Below are positions 8,801-14,125 of a stretch of DNA of 14,125 bases, in pieces. Source of the DNA: Bdellovibrionaceae bacterium UBA2351 (lineage in GTDB: Bacteria > Bdellovibrionota > Bdellovibrionia > Bdellovibrionales > Bdellovibrionaceae). The translations under genes and the position numbers were made by a program. The stretch is taken from NCBI GenBank assembly GCA_002344565.1, contig DDTZ01000076.1:1-14125 (forward strand), given 5' to 3'. Numbering within the stretch: the stretch's first letter is position 1; each line of letters starts with the position of its first letter. The notes under the pieces were generated by a model. It was not told the origin of the DNA. It worked only from the letters and a program-made list of their open reading frames with translations, and did not search any database.

Positions 8801-8879
8801 GCGATGACATCGCCACAAATCTGATCGCAGTCTTAAAAAATTTAGAAGATAAAGAAGCCTGTATCATAATCGTTCTCAC
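5847..8879 (-). CDS. Large periplasmic TPR-repeat protein of the envelope motor
   Basis: A 1010-residue exported protein. The signal peptide covers about residues 1-36 (ending LSLAA-EK) and is not a lipobox. The rest is almost all helix. TPR-like units are clearest at about 66-230 (QIQWADILFYKGEFEKSSKL; YRDAWCQYNMGKTKEAQ) and 401-515 (EMSYWTGHASLKRKMYDEAF; QIGHIFYENEDYQQAADLF). C357 and C364 are close together. Residues beyond 520 are helical and Lys/Gln-rich without obvious catalytic motifs. In Myxococcus Glt clusters, large periplasmic TPR proteins (GltE/AglT, GltD/AgnA, GltI/PglI) form the scaffold between motor and outer membrane. Which of these it matches cannot be decided by eye. The start is GTG at 8877-8879 with AGGA 5 nt upstream. 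The ATG four codons later has a poorer ribosome site. It overlaps the ExbD gene as GTGA. Confidence 0.88.
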   Translation of the reverse strand: MRTIMIQASLSSKFFKTAIRFVAMSSLLAAHLSLAAEKLDLSTHDSLIQKLESVISTKDTDTMYKQSQLALRLADLYAERARILSLEKEGKGDQIYKTKIESDRTKAVKIYTHVLPSLKAQEKGRVLLQTAHLHLLMQKQDEAVKIYAGIVKKSAQNKKEVVAVSQIQWADILFYKGEFEKSSKLFRDSLKINENPQKGYALYRDAWCQYNMGKTKEAQVQMITLLKNKNLFLKPSKTEKTKTIVMDTSFQEEVSRDLATFMARNDIVESDIYALAALSPESARQKNLVYLATELDRTAKKESALKVWAVIGKQDIDFASQLEGQIQITRIQYDLGRKAKLLTEIDRSIALLKGPACAKNTEECSVAQSNLKKILTDWGKAEERAPTTELIIGFGKYTTAFDDAEMSYWTGHASLKRKMYDEAFNAFKKSAQLFSKMDRSETRLARMFEGSLLGAIEAAELSKDPSMQLSSFRLYLELNPKGPKRDEIKYQIGHIFYENEDYQQAADLFREIAMDTKAPAHLREKSSELCLDSSVLLKNEPQIEVDALLFAQAFKARTAYFLGLWRKSILNQSAKIINNQASSKEQLEAQVAKLDKIAYASWPAVEKKTLIKNKVAIGLRLKNLDIVAKATEQYLGLDGLTVAEKNWALDQAAWVAEMRMDFAGALQLLKQVTPSKSGLAEHHFKIALLMELAHQDPSAEYLKFMSVSKDLDKNQYAAYQLIHFSPAPKKLFSKYSRVLKANPQLYAAAGVITYEKSADISVANSVLANKSSKTTFEAQILARSMEIKSFEQLQKKLGNTPLSGRSDKLIQKNLVERIKLIKQLEKRSQAAIQKKDTSLQLILLAQVYHENSKLVQDILALPAPKQLDANQKKFYQEQVQLQVKPYITQAIAVKEKVSEMWDTAIKHSVFKDLYDLSEESNKPGSRLAFSEIEKLKKAAEMSGQAGSPFINFTRERHKVAAEATKLQKDISEDPFNFNDIEKFKSLQKALGRGPMVAYLESRLSSRGGRN
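5857..5861 (-). promoter_or_regulatory. Ribosome binding site for the TTG start
   Basis: GGAGG on the minus strand, 6 nt before TTG at 5850-5848 and inside the last codons of the TPR gene. Its strength makes the unusual TTG start credible, and the signal peptide starts right there. Confidence 0.75.
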
Positions 8880-9388
8880 TTATTTCCTGCATCCGCTGTT
8901 TTAGGAGCGATTGCAACTTTGCCAGGTAGTACGGCAAATGCGTATTTGTCGTATCCAGCCATGCCTCCAGCTCGTAAGATCAAACTGATTTTATCGTAAT
9001 CAGCATCTTTGTCCGCTTGGATGATTAATGAGTTTTTCTCTTCAGTTTTTAGGTCGATAAGTGTCTTAACAATATCTTCCGTCGATGTTTTTTTATCTTC
9101 TACGAAGATGTCGTTATCTTCCATTCGGATAACGATCCCTGCTGCCATGATTTCCGTCGCAGCAGCCGTTGGAAGCGATGTCTTTTTGCCGATTTCGATA
9201 TTTTGTAATTGGCCATTCATGTTCGAGAGCAAGAAGATAACCAAGATACAAAACGCATCGATCAATGTCGTTAAGTTCATCGCAAACAAAAGGCTCTTGC
9301 CTTTAGCCTTAGCGCCAGAAGCGCGAACACGCTTTTGTACCAGCAGAGGGCTGTTTTGAATTTGAGTAGCTAAAATACCTTGTTTCAT
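8876..9388 (-). CDS. TolR/ExbD-family proton-channel subunit (second copy, long N-terminus)
   Basis: A 170-residue biopolymer-transport family protein. Residues 1-36 are basic and cytoplasmic, longer than in most ExbD proteins. One membrane helix (about 39-56, NLTTLIDAFCILVIFLLS) carries D44, the position of the proton-carrying Asp of TolR/ExbD/MotB. The periplasmic part has the usual fold elements: a GIVIRMEDNDIFVEDKK strand pair, then SLIIQADKDADYDKI and RAGGMAGYDKYAFAVLP near the end. Myxococcus AglR works with two TolR-like partners, AglQ and AglS, and the same 1+2 set is seen here. Gap to the previous ExbD gene is 29 nt. AGGA lies 8 nt before the ATG. It runs into the TPR gene by 4 nt. 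Confidence 0.92.
   Translation of the reverse strand: MKQGILATQIQNSPLLVQKRVRASGAKAKGKSLLFAMNLTTLIDAFCILVIFLLSNMNGQLQNIEIGKKTSLPTAAATEIMAAGIVIRMEDNDIFVEDKKTSTEDIVKTLIDLKTEEKNSLIIQADKDADYDKISLILRAGGMAGYDKYAFAVLPGKVAIAPKTADAGNK
8885..8888 (-). promoter_or_regulatory. Ribosome binding site for the GTG start of the TPR gene
   Basis: AGGA, 5 nt before GTG at 8879-8877, lying inside the last codons of the second ExbD gene. It favours GTG over the ATG at 8867. Confidence 0.6.
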
Positions 9389-9417
9389 TTCCTACGTCCT
9401 GTTTAGTTCTGACAAAT

Positions 9418-9873
9418 TTAGATTGGCGAAAGACCGATGTCTTTGATGCCGTTCTGCTTTAATAAGTCCATGAGACGAATCACTTGATCATACTTAGTCG
9501 TCTTAGTTGGCAGAATATGAGCGTTCTCAATTTTTCGAGAGGTAGTAGCAAGAAGATAACTTTTTGCTTTCGTCCAATCGATTTGCCCATTTCTAGCCGC
9601 TAATGTTGAAGAGGAATCAGCTGCTTTTGGGGTTTTAACCGTAACAACGATATTGTTTTTCTCGTCGATCGATAGCCAAAGGCTGGCGCGTGGGTCAGTT
9701 TCTTCTATACTTTGTCCACCAATGGCTTGTTTTGTTTCAATGGAACGGACTTCAACCCAAACCACGGTCATCAACAAGAAACAAATACAGACAGAAAGAA
9801 TATCGAAAACGGGAAGCAAATTAAGCTCGACGTTTAAATCTTTTTTTCCACCTGATCCAGAAGCTAATCCCAT
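9418..9873 (-). CDS. TolR/ExbD-family proton-channel subunit (first copy)
   Basis: A 151-residue biopolymer-transport protein. A short cytoplasmic leader (MGLASGSGGKKDLNVELNLL) precedes one membrane helix (about 19-42) with D24 in LLPVFDILSVCICFLLM, the expected proton-carrying Asp. The periplasmic domain starts with an LWLSIDEKNNIVVTV strand pair and ends with TKYDQVIRLMDLLKQNGI, the typical ExbD C-terminal helix, followed by the last strand IGLSPI. It differs clearly from the second ExbD copy in helix sequence and N-terminal length, so the pair is not a recent duplication. Start ATG at 9873 has GGGAG 5 nt upstream. That ribosome site overlaps the TAG stop of the TolQ gene, so the two are likely co-translated. 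Confidence 0.92.
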   Translation of the reverse strand: MGLASGSGGKKDLNVELNLLPVFDILSVCICFLLMTVVWVEVRSIETKQAIGGQSIEETDPRASLWLSIDEKNNIVVTVKTPKAADSSSTLAARNGQIDWTKAKSYLLATTSRKIENAHILPTKTTKYDQVIRLMDLLKQNGIKDIGLSPI

Positions 9874-9882
9874 ATGAACTCC

Positions 9883-10563
9883 CTATTCCTGGCTTGCTTT
9901 TGATTTCTTTTGAACTGGCTCGTAACTATAAGTTAACCAGTTGTAGACCATCAAAGCCGTTTGATTTACGTCTTCAGAAACTGAATTGGCGCGGTTTTGT
10001 AAAATGGCGAAACTAGCTAATGCCGGGATCGCAACTAATAGACCGTAAGCGGTTGCGTACATCGCCATTGAGATACCTTGTGATAAAAGAGCGGCTTTTT
10101 CTGCGGCGTTTACGTTGGCAACGGCTGCGAAAGAATCGATTAGACCGATGATTGTACCTAATAGACCGGCTAATGTTCCGATGTTACCGATAGCTGCCAA
10201 GAAACCAGTTCGTTTTTCAACGGCTGATGCTTCAGCTAATAATACTTCATCCATTTTAGATTGGATTTCTTCACTGCCGCCGCGAGCTTGGGCTGCTTGA
10301 GTTCCAGCAACGATAACTTTACCGATCGCTGAATCTTTTTGTGAAAGCTTTTGTGCTTTTGCTAGAACCGTTTCTAGACGACCTTTTTTAATGTCCTCTT
10401 CAAATGTCTTTGCTACTTTTTTATTATCTAAAGAGCGCGACACATAAAGCGCGTAGACTCGTTCAATGATGATCGCTAGAGAGACAATCTGTCCAACGAA
10501 GATGATCCACATTACGAAGCCACCGTGGCCGAATGCATTGATGATATTTGTAAAAAATGCCAT
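9883..10563 (-). CDS. TolQ/ExbB/MotA-family proton-channel protein
   Basis: A 226-residue inner-membrane protein with three predicted helices: about 16-38 (MWIIFVGQIVSLAIIIERVY), about 120-145 (GNIGTLAGLLGTIIGLIDSF) and about 163-188 (SMAMYATAYGLLVAIPALAS). T130 and T171 stand where TolQ and ExbB have the pore-lining threonines, and the G-LLGT-GL and ATA-GL-VAIPA motifs are typical. The large cytoplasmic loop (about 42-115) contains EEDIKKGRLETVLAKAQ. With the two ExbD-like proteins it should form a proton-driven rotary or lever motor, as AglRQS does in Myxococcus. The frame stays open to an ATG at 10650, but the added residues are not membrane-like and have no ribosome site. The start at 10563 has AGAGG 5 nt upstream and gives a normal family N-terminus. 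First gene of the operon. Confidence 0.94.
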   Translation of the reverse strand: MAFFTNIINAFGHGGFVMWIIFVGQIVSLAIIIERVYALYVSRSLDNKKVAKTFEEDIKKGRLETVLAKAQKLSQKDSAIGKVIVAGTQAAQARGGSEEIQSKMDEVLLAEASAVEKRTGFLAAIGNIGTLAGLLGTIIGLIDSFAAVANVNAAEKAALLSQGISMAMYATAYGLLVAIPALASFAILQNRANSVSEDVNQTALMVYNWLTYSYEPVQKKSKASQE

Positions 10564-10568
10564 AACTA

Positions 10569-10573
10569 CCTCT
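10569..10573 (-). promoter_or_regulatory. Ribosome binding site fixing the TolQ-like start
   Basis: AGAGG on the minus strand, 5 nt before the ATG at 10561-10563. The in-frame ATGs at 10581 and 10650 have nothing similar at the right distance, so this site decides the start. Confidence 0.8.
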
Positions 10574-10587
10574 TTTTTCATGTTTTT

Positions 10588-10603
10588 ACAGGTCAGGACC
10601 TGT
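10588..10603. promoter_or_regulatory. Dyad in the operon leader (possible operator or RNA hairpin)
   Basis: ACAGGTC (10588-10594) and GACCTGT (10597-10603) are perfect inverted arms separated by 2 nt. The site lies 25 bp ahead of the first start codon, inside the expected 5' untranslated leader. The two-base spacing favours a protein-binding palindrome over an RNA hairpin, but no regulator is known from this window. Confidence 0.4.
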
Positions 10604-10659
10604 TTCCGGGGAGGTAGAGAGCAACGAGTGGGCCGAGTCGTCAGATGCAAATGATGCTG

Positions 10660-10688
10660 AGTAGAGGTTAAAAAACGGTGAATGACAA
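10660..10688 (-). promoter_or_regulatory. Candidate promoter of the motor operon
   Basis: Minus-strand TTGTCA (10688-10683, 5 of 6 to the sigma-70 -35 consensus), a 17-nt spacer and TCTACT (10665-10660, 4 of 6 but lacking the key A at position 2). A TATAAA at 10697-10692 lies just upstream but has no good -35 at 16-18 nt. The match is weak. Confidence 0.3.
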
Positions 10689-10730
10689 AGTTTTATACAG
10701 CCGAAAATGACAATTGCGGTCTGCACTGAA

Positions 10731-10764
10731 ACAAAAACGGTCCCTGTTATTTTCTGAACAGGGA
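10731..10764 (-). terminator. Intrinsic terminator after the 712-residue lipoprotein gene
   Basis: tccctgtt (10741-10748) and aacaggga (10757-10764) form an 8-bp perfect stem with an 8-nt loop. On the minus strand it is followed by CCGTTTTTGT. It lies 26 bases after the stop codon of the lipoprotein gene. The stem is shorter than at the other two terminators and the T-run starts two bases late, so some read-through into the motor operon is possible. Confidence 0.7.
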
Positions 10765-10790
10765 GAAATTACATACCGATCGGAAAAGCC

Positions 10791-12929
10791 CTAGTGAAGA
10801 TTAAGGGCCTCTGTATTCACTTTCATTTTCGTTACTAAATCAGGGTCCGAGCACGCGATCTCTGTAGCCTTAAGCTCACACAGTGGAAGAGTGCCTTTTG
10901 CAAACTCCATATTAAACTTTAACGGGAATTTTGGGGCTTCTTGAGGAGTGATCATCAACTGCTGACGCCATCTTAGCTCCCAAACTTTTCTCCAAGACTG
11001 AGCGGTTAGAGCGATCACGACCGGCTTCTTTTCTTTTAAATCGGCTAAAGTGCCTTGGGCCAAGGTAAAGTCTAAGGTAACTACGACATTTTCATTTAAT
11101 TTTACCGTTAGTGTTGAAGTTTTGTTTTCTTTTTGAGCGAAGTCAAAAATGTAGTAAAGGCCTTCAGGTTGAATATTGTCAGATTCACCTTTGTTGGTGG
11201 CTAGCGGCTTACCCGGAGCTTGAACTTTATTTAAAGTCTCTCCACCGAAACTTTTTATGTTGTAGGTGATAACATTTCCCGATGTGCGAGCCGCATCGAG
11301 AACACCCCGAGCTAACGAGTTCTTTTCTTGGATTTCTAAATAGAATTTATAGAGCTGGAAGAGTTTCACTTTTAATTGGTCGTTATTAGTTAATTTCGCT
11401 ACCGTGCTAAAGTAAGCTAGTTTGTCTTTAGCATTAGGATAGTGAGCATTTATTTTTTGTTCGATTGCCTTAATACGAGCCGCGTTTACTTCTGCTGTTT
11501 CCGTCATTTTACAGTTCTGAATCAATGTTTTTTCAAGAGCCAGTAATTCGATCGGGTGTTCGATTTCTTTCTTCTTTGTTTTTTCTGCCGTGATTAGAGT
11601 TTCTATCTTGGTATCAAGGCATTTTGTTAGTGATGCCATATCTTTGATCTCTGCTGTGGCTACACTTACGGGTTTGTCTTTTGCGGCATTTTCTTTGTCC
11701 TGAGGTGTAGCTTGTTTAGCTACAGCAGGTTTAGCAAACTTGCTGTCTACTTTAGCTTCTTTTGCAAGGTTATCATAAACGGCGCGTTTTGCATCGACCG
11801 CCAGATTTTGTTTTTCGGTTTCAGCGAACATTTTTATAGTGGCTTTAGATTTAGGGTAGTCTTTGTTCAAAATATTAACCATAAACAGAGTCATGTATTC
11901 ATCTAGCTTTGGCTCTCGAGCCGACTCAAAATCGCAAAGTGATAAAGCCGATAATTTAAGTTCGTATAAATCACGAGGAGATATGACTTCAATTTTATCT
12001 GTCTTAAAGCCAGCGATACCCGGAGTTACGGTTTCGCTGAAACATTTTTTAAAATCAATAACTAATTGAGTTTCCTTTTTAGCATCTTTCGCGGCGATCT
12101 CGGTTGGTTTCGGTGCAGGTGCAGGTGCAGGTGTTGGGACCGGTGGCGCTGTCGGCACGGTAACTGTCTGAGGTACTATCTTAGTAGGAGCCGGCAGTGC
12201 AACTGGTGTGGGAGGTACAGTAGGTGTTGAGGTAGGTCTAGGTATGGCTGGTGCATTCGCTTCTGCAGAGATTTGGTCATAAATTTTTCGGCGTTCCGAT
12301 TCAGGCAGGTGTTGACGTTCGATTTCATAGAATGCTTCGACGAAACCTTCGGCATCGATAAATTTAACTTCTGCGAAATCGATGATTTTTTTTGTAACCA
12401 AAGCTTCGGCTACATCGACAGCTACTGAGGTCGGTTTCTGACATGACTTTAAAATCGCTAGTTTTGTTTCGAATAGTTTTTTAGCTTCAATGACTTCAGC
12501 ATTTTTACTGCGTTCGATACCCAATAAATTAGCAACCGCTGGAACAACGCAATCTTCGTATTTTTCGATATCTGATTTATGAGCAGCCGCTTGTTCTGGC
12601 TTCGGGGTGACTGTTGCCTGAGGAGTAGAACTTACACCGCCCGGAGTTTGTGTTGTTGTTGACGACGATGTGTCTGCTTTAGGAGGCGTTGCTTTTGTTG
12701 GATCAGCTGCAGGGGCCGGCGTGACACCCGATGGACTTGGCGTTTCAGCATCGTCCTCTTTTGGCGGTGTTGGTTTCGGGTCAGGTTTAATTGGTCCCGT
12801 GGCATCACCTTTTGCTTCTACTTTGTCAGGAGCTTTAGATGAACTGCTGGACTTCTTTTTAGTGCAACCAGAAGCAAGTGTTAAGCAGCTTAAAGCTATA
12901 AATAGTAGTTTTGTTCCTGGCTTCATCAT
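10791..12929 (-). CDS. Large lipoprotein with three tandem C-x35-C helical modules
   Basis: A 712-residue lipoprotein: hydrophobic residues 8-19, lipobox ASGC with C22 lipidated, then a Lys/Ser run and a Pro/Thr/Ser-rich tether (about 31-118). Three related modules of about 100 residues follow at about 124-225, 292-393 and 433-535, with a second Pro-rich linker at 226-280. Each has cysteines exactly 36 apart (C127/C163, C296/C332, C437/C473), with a shared pattern before the second Cys (EVIEAKKLFETKLAIL; EVISPRDLYELKLSAL; EIEHPIELLALEKTLI). The C-terminal part (about 550-712) is beta-rich with C684 and C693 close together. No known family is recognised. It is its own transcription unit between two terminators, just upstream of the motor operon, so a link to the machine is only suggested by position. 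Two ATGs (12929, 12926) share GGGAG at 5 and 8 nt. Confidence 0.88.
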   Translation of the reverse strand: MMKPGTKLLFIALSCLTLASGCTKKKSSSSSKAPDKVEAKGDATGPIKPDPKPTPPKEDDAETPSPSGVTPAPAADPTKATPPKADTSSSTTTQTPGGVSSTPQATVTPKPEQAAAHKSDIEKYEDCVVPAVANLLGIERSKNAEVIEAKKLFETKLAILKSCQKPTSVAVDVAEALVTKKIIDFAEVKFIDAEGFVEAFYEIERQHLPESERRKIYDQISAEANAPAIPRPTSTPTVPPTPVALPAPTKIVPQTVTVPTAPPVPTPAPAPAPKPTEIAAKDAKKETQLVIDFKKCFSETVTPGIAGFKTDKIEVISPRDLYELKLSALSLCDFESAREPKLDEYMTLFMVNILNKDYPKSKATIKMFAETEKQNLAVDAKRAVYDNLAKEAKVDSKFAKPAVAKQATPQDKENAAKDKPVSVATAEIKDMASLTKCLDTKIETLITAEKTKKKEIEHPIELLALEKTLIQNCKMTETAEVNAARIKAIEQKINAHYPNAKDKLAYFSTVAKLTNNDQLKVKLFQLYKFYLEIQEKNSLARGVLDAARTSGNVITYNIKSFGGETLNKVQAPGKPLATNKGESDNIQPEGLYYIFDFAQKENKTSTLTVKLNENVVVTLDFTLAQGTLADLKEKKPVVIALTAQSWRKVWELRWRQQLMITPQEAPKFPLKFNMEFAKGTLPLCELKATEIACSDPDLVTKMKVNTEALNLH
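12112..12136. repeat. Short hexamer repeat coding a Pro-Ala linker
   Basis: About three and a half copies of ggtgca in tandem on the plus strand. On the coding strand they give the alternating Pro-Ala part of the linker before module two of the lipoprotein. Changes in copy number would alter linker length in steps of two residues without shifting the frame. Confidence 0.5.
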
Positions 12930-13033
12930 AAGGACTCCCTTCTGTAACTCTAGAACTCAATACAAATTCTGTGGCAGGGGGAGACTGGATTTAAATAGAC
13001 TTCAAAAGAAGAAGGCTCAAGCCGAGACGACTG

Positions 13034-13052
13034 CTGTCTAATAGTTTGACAG
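13034..13052. promoter_or_regulatory. Imperfect dyad upstream of the lipoprotein gene
   Basis: ctgtc (13034-13038) and gacag (13048-13052) flank a partly complementary centre in the 134-bp space between the upstream terminator and the lipoprotein start. It could be an operator or chance. No convincing -35/-10 pair was found in this stretch. Confidence 0.2.
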
Positions 13053-13063
13053 GGGGGGTGGGT

Positions 13064-13092
13064 AAAAAAAGCCCCGGGGGTACCGGGGCTTT
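13064..13092 (-). terminator. Strong intrinsic terminator after the right-edge gene
   Basis: aaagccccgg (13068-13077) and ccggggcttt (13083-13092) form a perfect 10-bp, GC-rich stem with a 5-nt loop. On the minus strand it runs straight into seven T residues (13070-13064). The hairpin begins 4 bases after the stop codon of the right-edge gene. Confidence 0.92.
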
Positions 13093-13096
13093 GATA

Positions 13097-14125
13097 TTAT
13101 TCTAAGAAGAATTGTTTTATACCGAATAAGCCCGAGCTTACTTCGATTGATCTCTGATCCGCAGAGAAGTGGATGTTGTCGGTTGAAGAACTGTAGCCTT
13201 CAAGAACCCATACTTTATCTACAGGCTTCTGTTTATTATTCTGCCAATCAACGGGCGTCACATTGACGATCTCGGGGCGACCGCTATTTGCTTTGAACTT
13301 GATCACTTGCATTTGTCTCCAGCTTTTTACCACCCCATAGAATAAATCCGGAGTTTTTTCATCACTGAATACCTTCGCTAGACTCGCATATTCAATTACC
13401 TGAGGCATGTTGAAAATGTCTTGAGTTAAGTAAGCATCCTTGTCCGCAGTTACAATTTGTAGAGACGTCGCACTGTAGTAATCGTTCGCATTTTTGCTCT
13501 TGAACTTCATCAAACTTATGTTTTTAGAATACGACCGAGGTAATGATATATAGGCTAACTCAGCCGCCGGCATTTCAAGCATATCGACTAGAGTCGCCTG
13601 AATTCCCTTTCCTGATTTAACTAGCTTTAACGACGTTAGACTTGTTGCTGTGTTTAGTACCTCTTGTTCTTTAGTTGGGTACGTATCATTTACCCAGCTA
13701 TCAGACACAACCACTGTGTCACCTTCGATTGCTAAAACTTCCCCTGGTATGTTGAAACCAGTACCGCAGGATAATTTTCGATCTTTCCAAATCAGAGGAA
13801 ACAATTCGTTTTTCGTTGCTGTACTGTATGTTTTTGCAAAGTCTTTCTTTAAATCAATTGGCGTTTTCTTTAAAAGATAAATTTCGTTATTGAATTGTTT
13901 GATTTGCGATTGAGTCGTTTTCGTTAAACCGCAGTTTTCGATAACAACGGTTGCTGGTTCTGCGGCTTTGTCCGGTGAAACCAGTTTCAATTCGTTGCTT
14001 GCACTCACCAGTGTTTCGCCTGTCTCTAATGTTAGAAACGTAGCTTGCGAGCCGTAGTAACGACCGGGAGGCATTATACTCATCGCCGCTGAACTGGTTA
14101 CGCTAACGGAAAGAGTCGATTCAGA
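13097..14125 (-). CDS. Uncharacterised beta-rich protein, 5' end outside the window
   Basis: The frame is open from the window edge to the TAA at 13097, giving at least 342 residues. An ATG at 14083 exists, but it has no ribosome site. The 14 codons before it (S/T/V/A-rich) are also open, so the true start is most likely beyond the edge. The visible part has many short beta segments: GEVLAIEGDTVVVSDSWV, a YYSATSLQIVTADKDAYL stretch, LFYGVVKSWRQMQVIKF, and an ending SADQRSIEVSSGLFGIKQFF. This recurring strand-turn pattern recalls beta-propeller proteins, but no blade motif is regular enough to name a family. Two cysteines (IENCGLT, KLSCGTG) suggest an exported protein. It is closed off from the rest by a strong terminator. 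Confidence 0.75.
   Translation of the reverse strand, partial: SESTLSVSVTSSAAMSIMPPGRYYGSQATFLTLETGETLVSASNELKLVSPDKAAEPATVVIENCGLTKTTQSQIKQFNNEIYLLKKTPIDLKKDFAKTYSTATKNELFPLIWKDRKLSCGTGFNIPGEVLAIEGDTVVVSDSWVNDTYPTKEQEVLNTATSLTSLKLVKSGKGIQATLVDMLEMPAAELAYISLPRSYSKNISLMKFKSKNANDYYSATSLQIVTADKDAYLTQDIFNMPQVIEYASLAKVFSDEKTPDLFYGVVKSWRQMQVIKFKANSGRPEIVNVTPVDWQNNKQKPVDKVWVLEGYSSSTDNIHFSADQRSIEVSSGLFGIKQFFLE

Larger units (their letters stand above)
10564..10740. other. Leader and promoter region of the motor operon
   Basis: No gene is seen between the lipoprotein terminator and the TolQ-like start. The region contains a candidate promoter, a pair of identical aatgacaa octamers 25 bp apart (10681-10688 and 10706-10713) and a near-perfect dyad at 10588-10603. 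An in-frame upstream extension of the TolQ gene to 10650 looks non-coding. Confidence 0.6.

Noticed and set aside
9009..9359. Plus-strand open frame of 116 codons
   Set aside because: It lies wholly antisense to the second ExbD gene, whose family motifs are clear. It has no ribosome site and its composition mirrors the opposite strand.
10564..10650. Longer TolQ-like protein starting at ATG 10650 or 10581
   Set aside because: The added residues are polar and Cys/Arg/Pro-rich, unlike family N-termini, and only the ATG at 10563 has a well-placed ribosome site.
12670..13041. Plus-strand Gly/Ser/Ala-rich open frame of 123 codons
   Set aside because: It is the complement of the Pro/Thr-rich tether of the lipoprotein. 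The biased composition explains the lack of stops.
13097..14083. Complete 328-residue gene starting at ATG 14083
   Set aside because: The frame remains open upstream to the window edge and no ribosome site precedes that ATG, so it is treated as 5'-truncated.

Overview
The window holds three transcription units, all read from the minus strand. It looks like a Gram-negative predatory or gliding deltaproteobacterium-type genome. GC sampled by eye is about 43%, and the gene families are those of Myxococcota and Bdellovibrionota envelope motors. The best guess is a lower-GC Bdellovibrionota member (Pseudobdellovibrio/Bdellovibrio exovorus type). This is inference, since no marker gene is present.

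Right edge to left: (1) The 3' part of an uncharacterised, beta-strand-rich gene enters from the right edge and ends at 13097, followed by a strong intrinsic terminator (13064-13092). (2) A single-gene unit (12929-10791) encodes a 712-residue lipoprotein with three tandem helical modules, each with a cysteine pair at exactly C-x35-C, joined by Pro/Thr linkers. It ends at a weaker terminator (10731-10764). (3) A tight ten-gene operon (10563-130) ends at a 12-bp perfect hairpin plus T-tract (61-106).

The operon reads: TolQ/ExbB-like proton channel; two different TolR/ExbD-like subunits; a 1010-residue periplasmic TPR-type protein; a small exported protein; an inner-membrane protein with a Gly-rich region and an AgmX/PglI-type (TonB-like) C-terminal domain; a 474-residue lipoprotein; an outer-membrane beta-barrel; a small periplasmic TPR protein; and a von Willebrand A (VWA) lipoprotein with an intact MIDAS motif. 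Most genes overlap or lie within 30 bases of each other. Two of the overlaps use GTG or TTG starts.

Taken together this is a self-contained version of the Agl/Glt (gliding) and Nfs (spore coat) class of machine known from Myxococcus xanthus: a proton-driven inner-membrane motor, a periplasm-spanning linker, periplasmic TPR scaffolds, an outer-membrane barrel and a probable surface or outer-membrane lipoprotein. The VWA lipoprotein recalls the M. xanthus gliding adhesin CglB. The lipoprotein, small exported protein and linker N-terminal domain are not recognisable beyond the cluster context and are the newest parts. What the machine moves or exports cannot be told from sequence. No RNA genes, mobile elements, CRISPR arrays or phage genes were seen.
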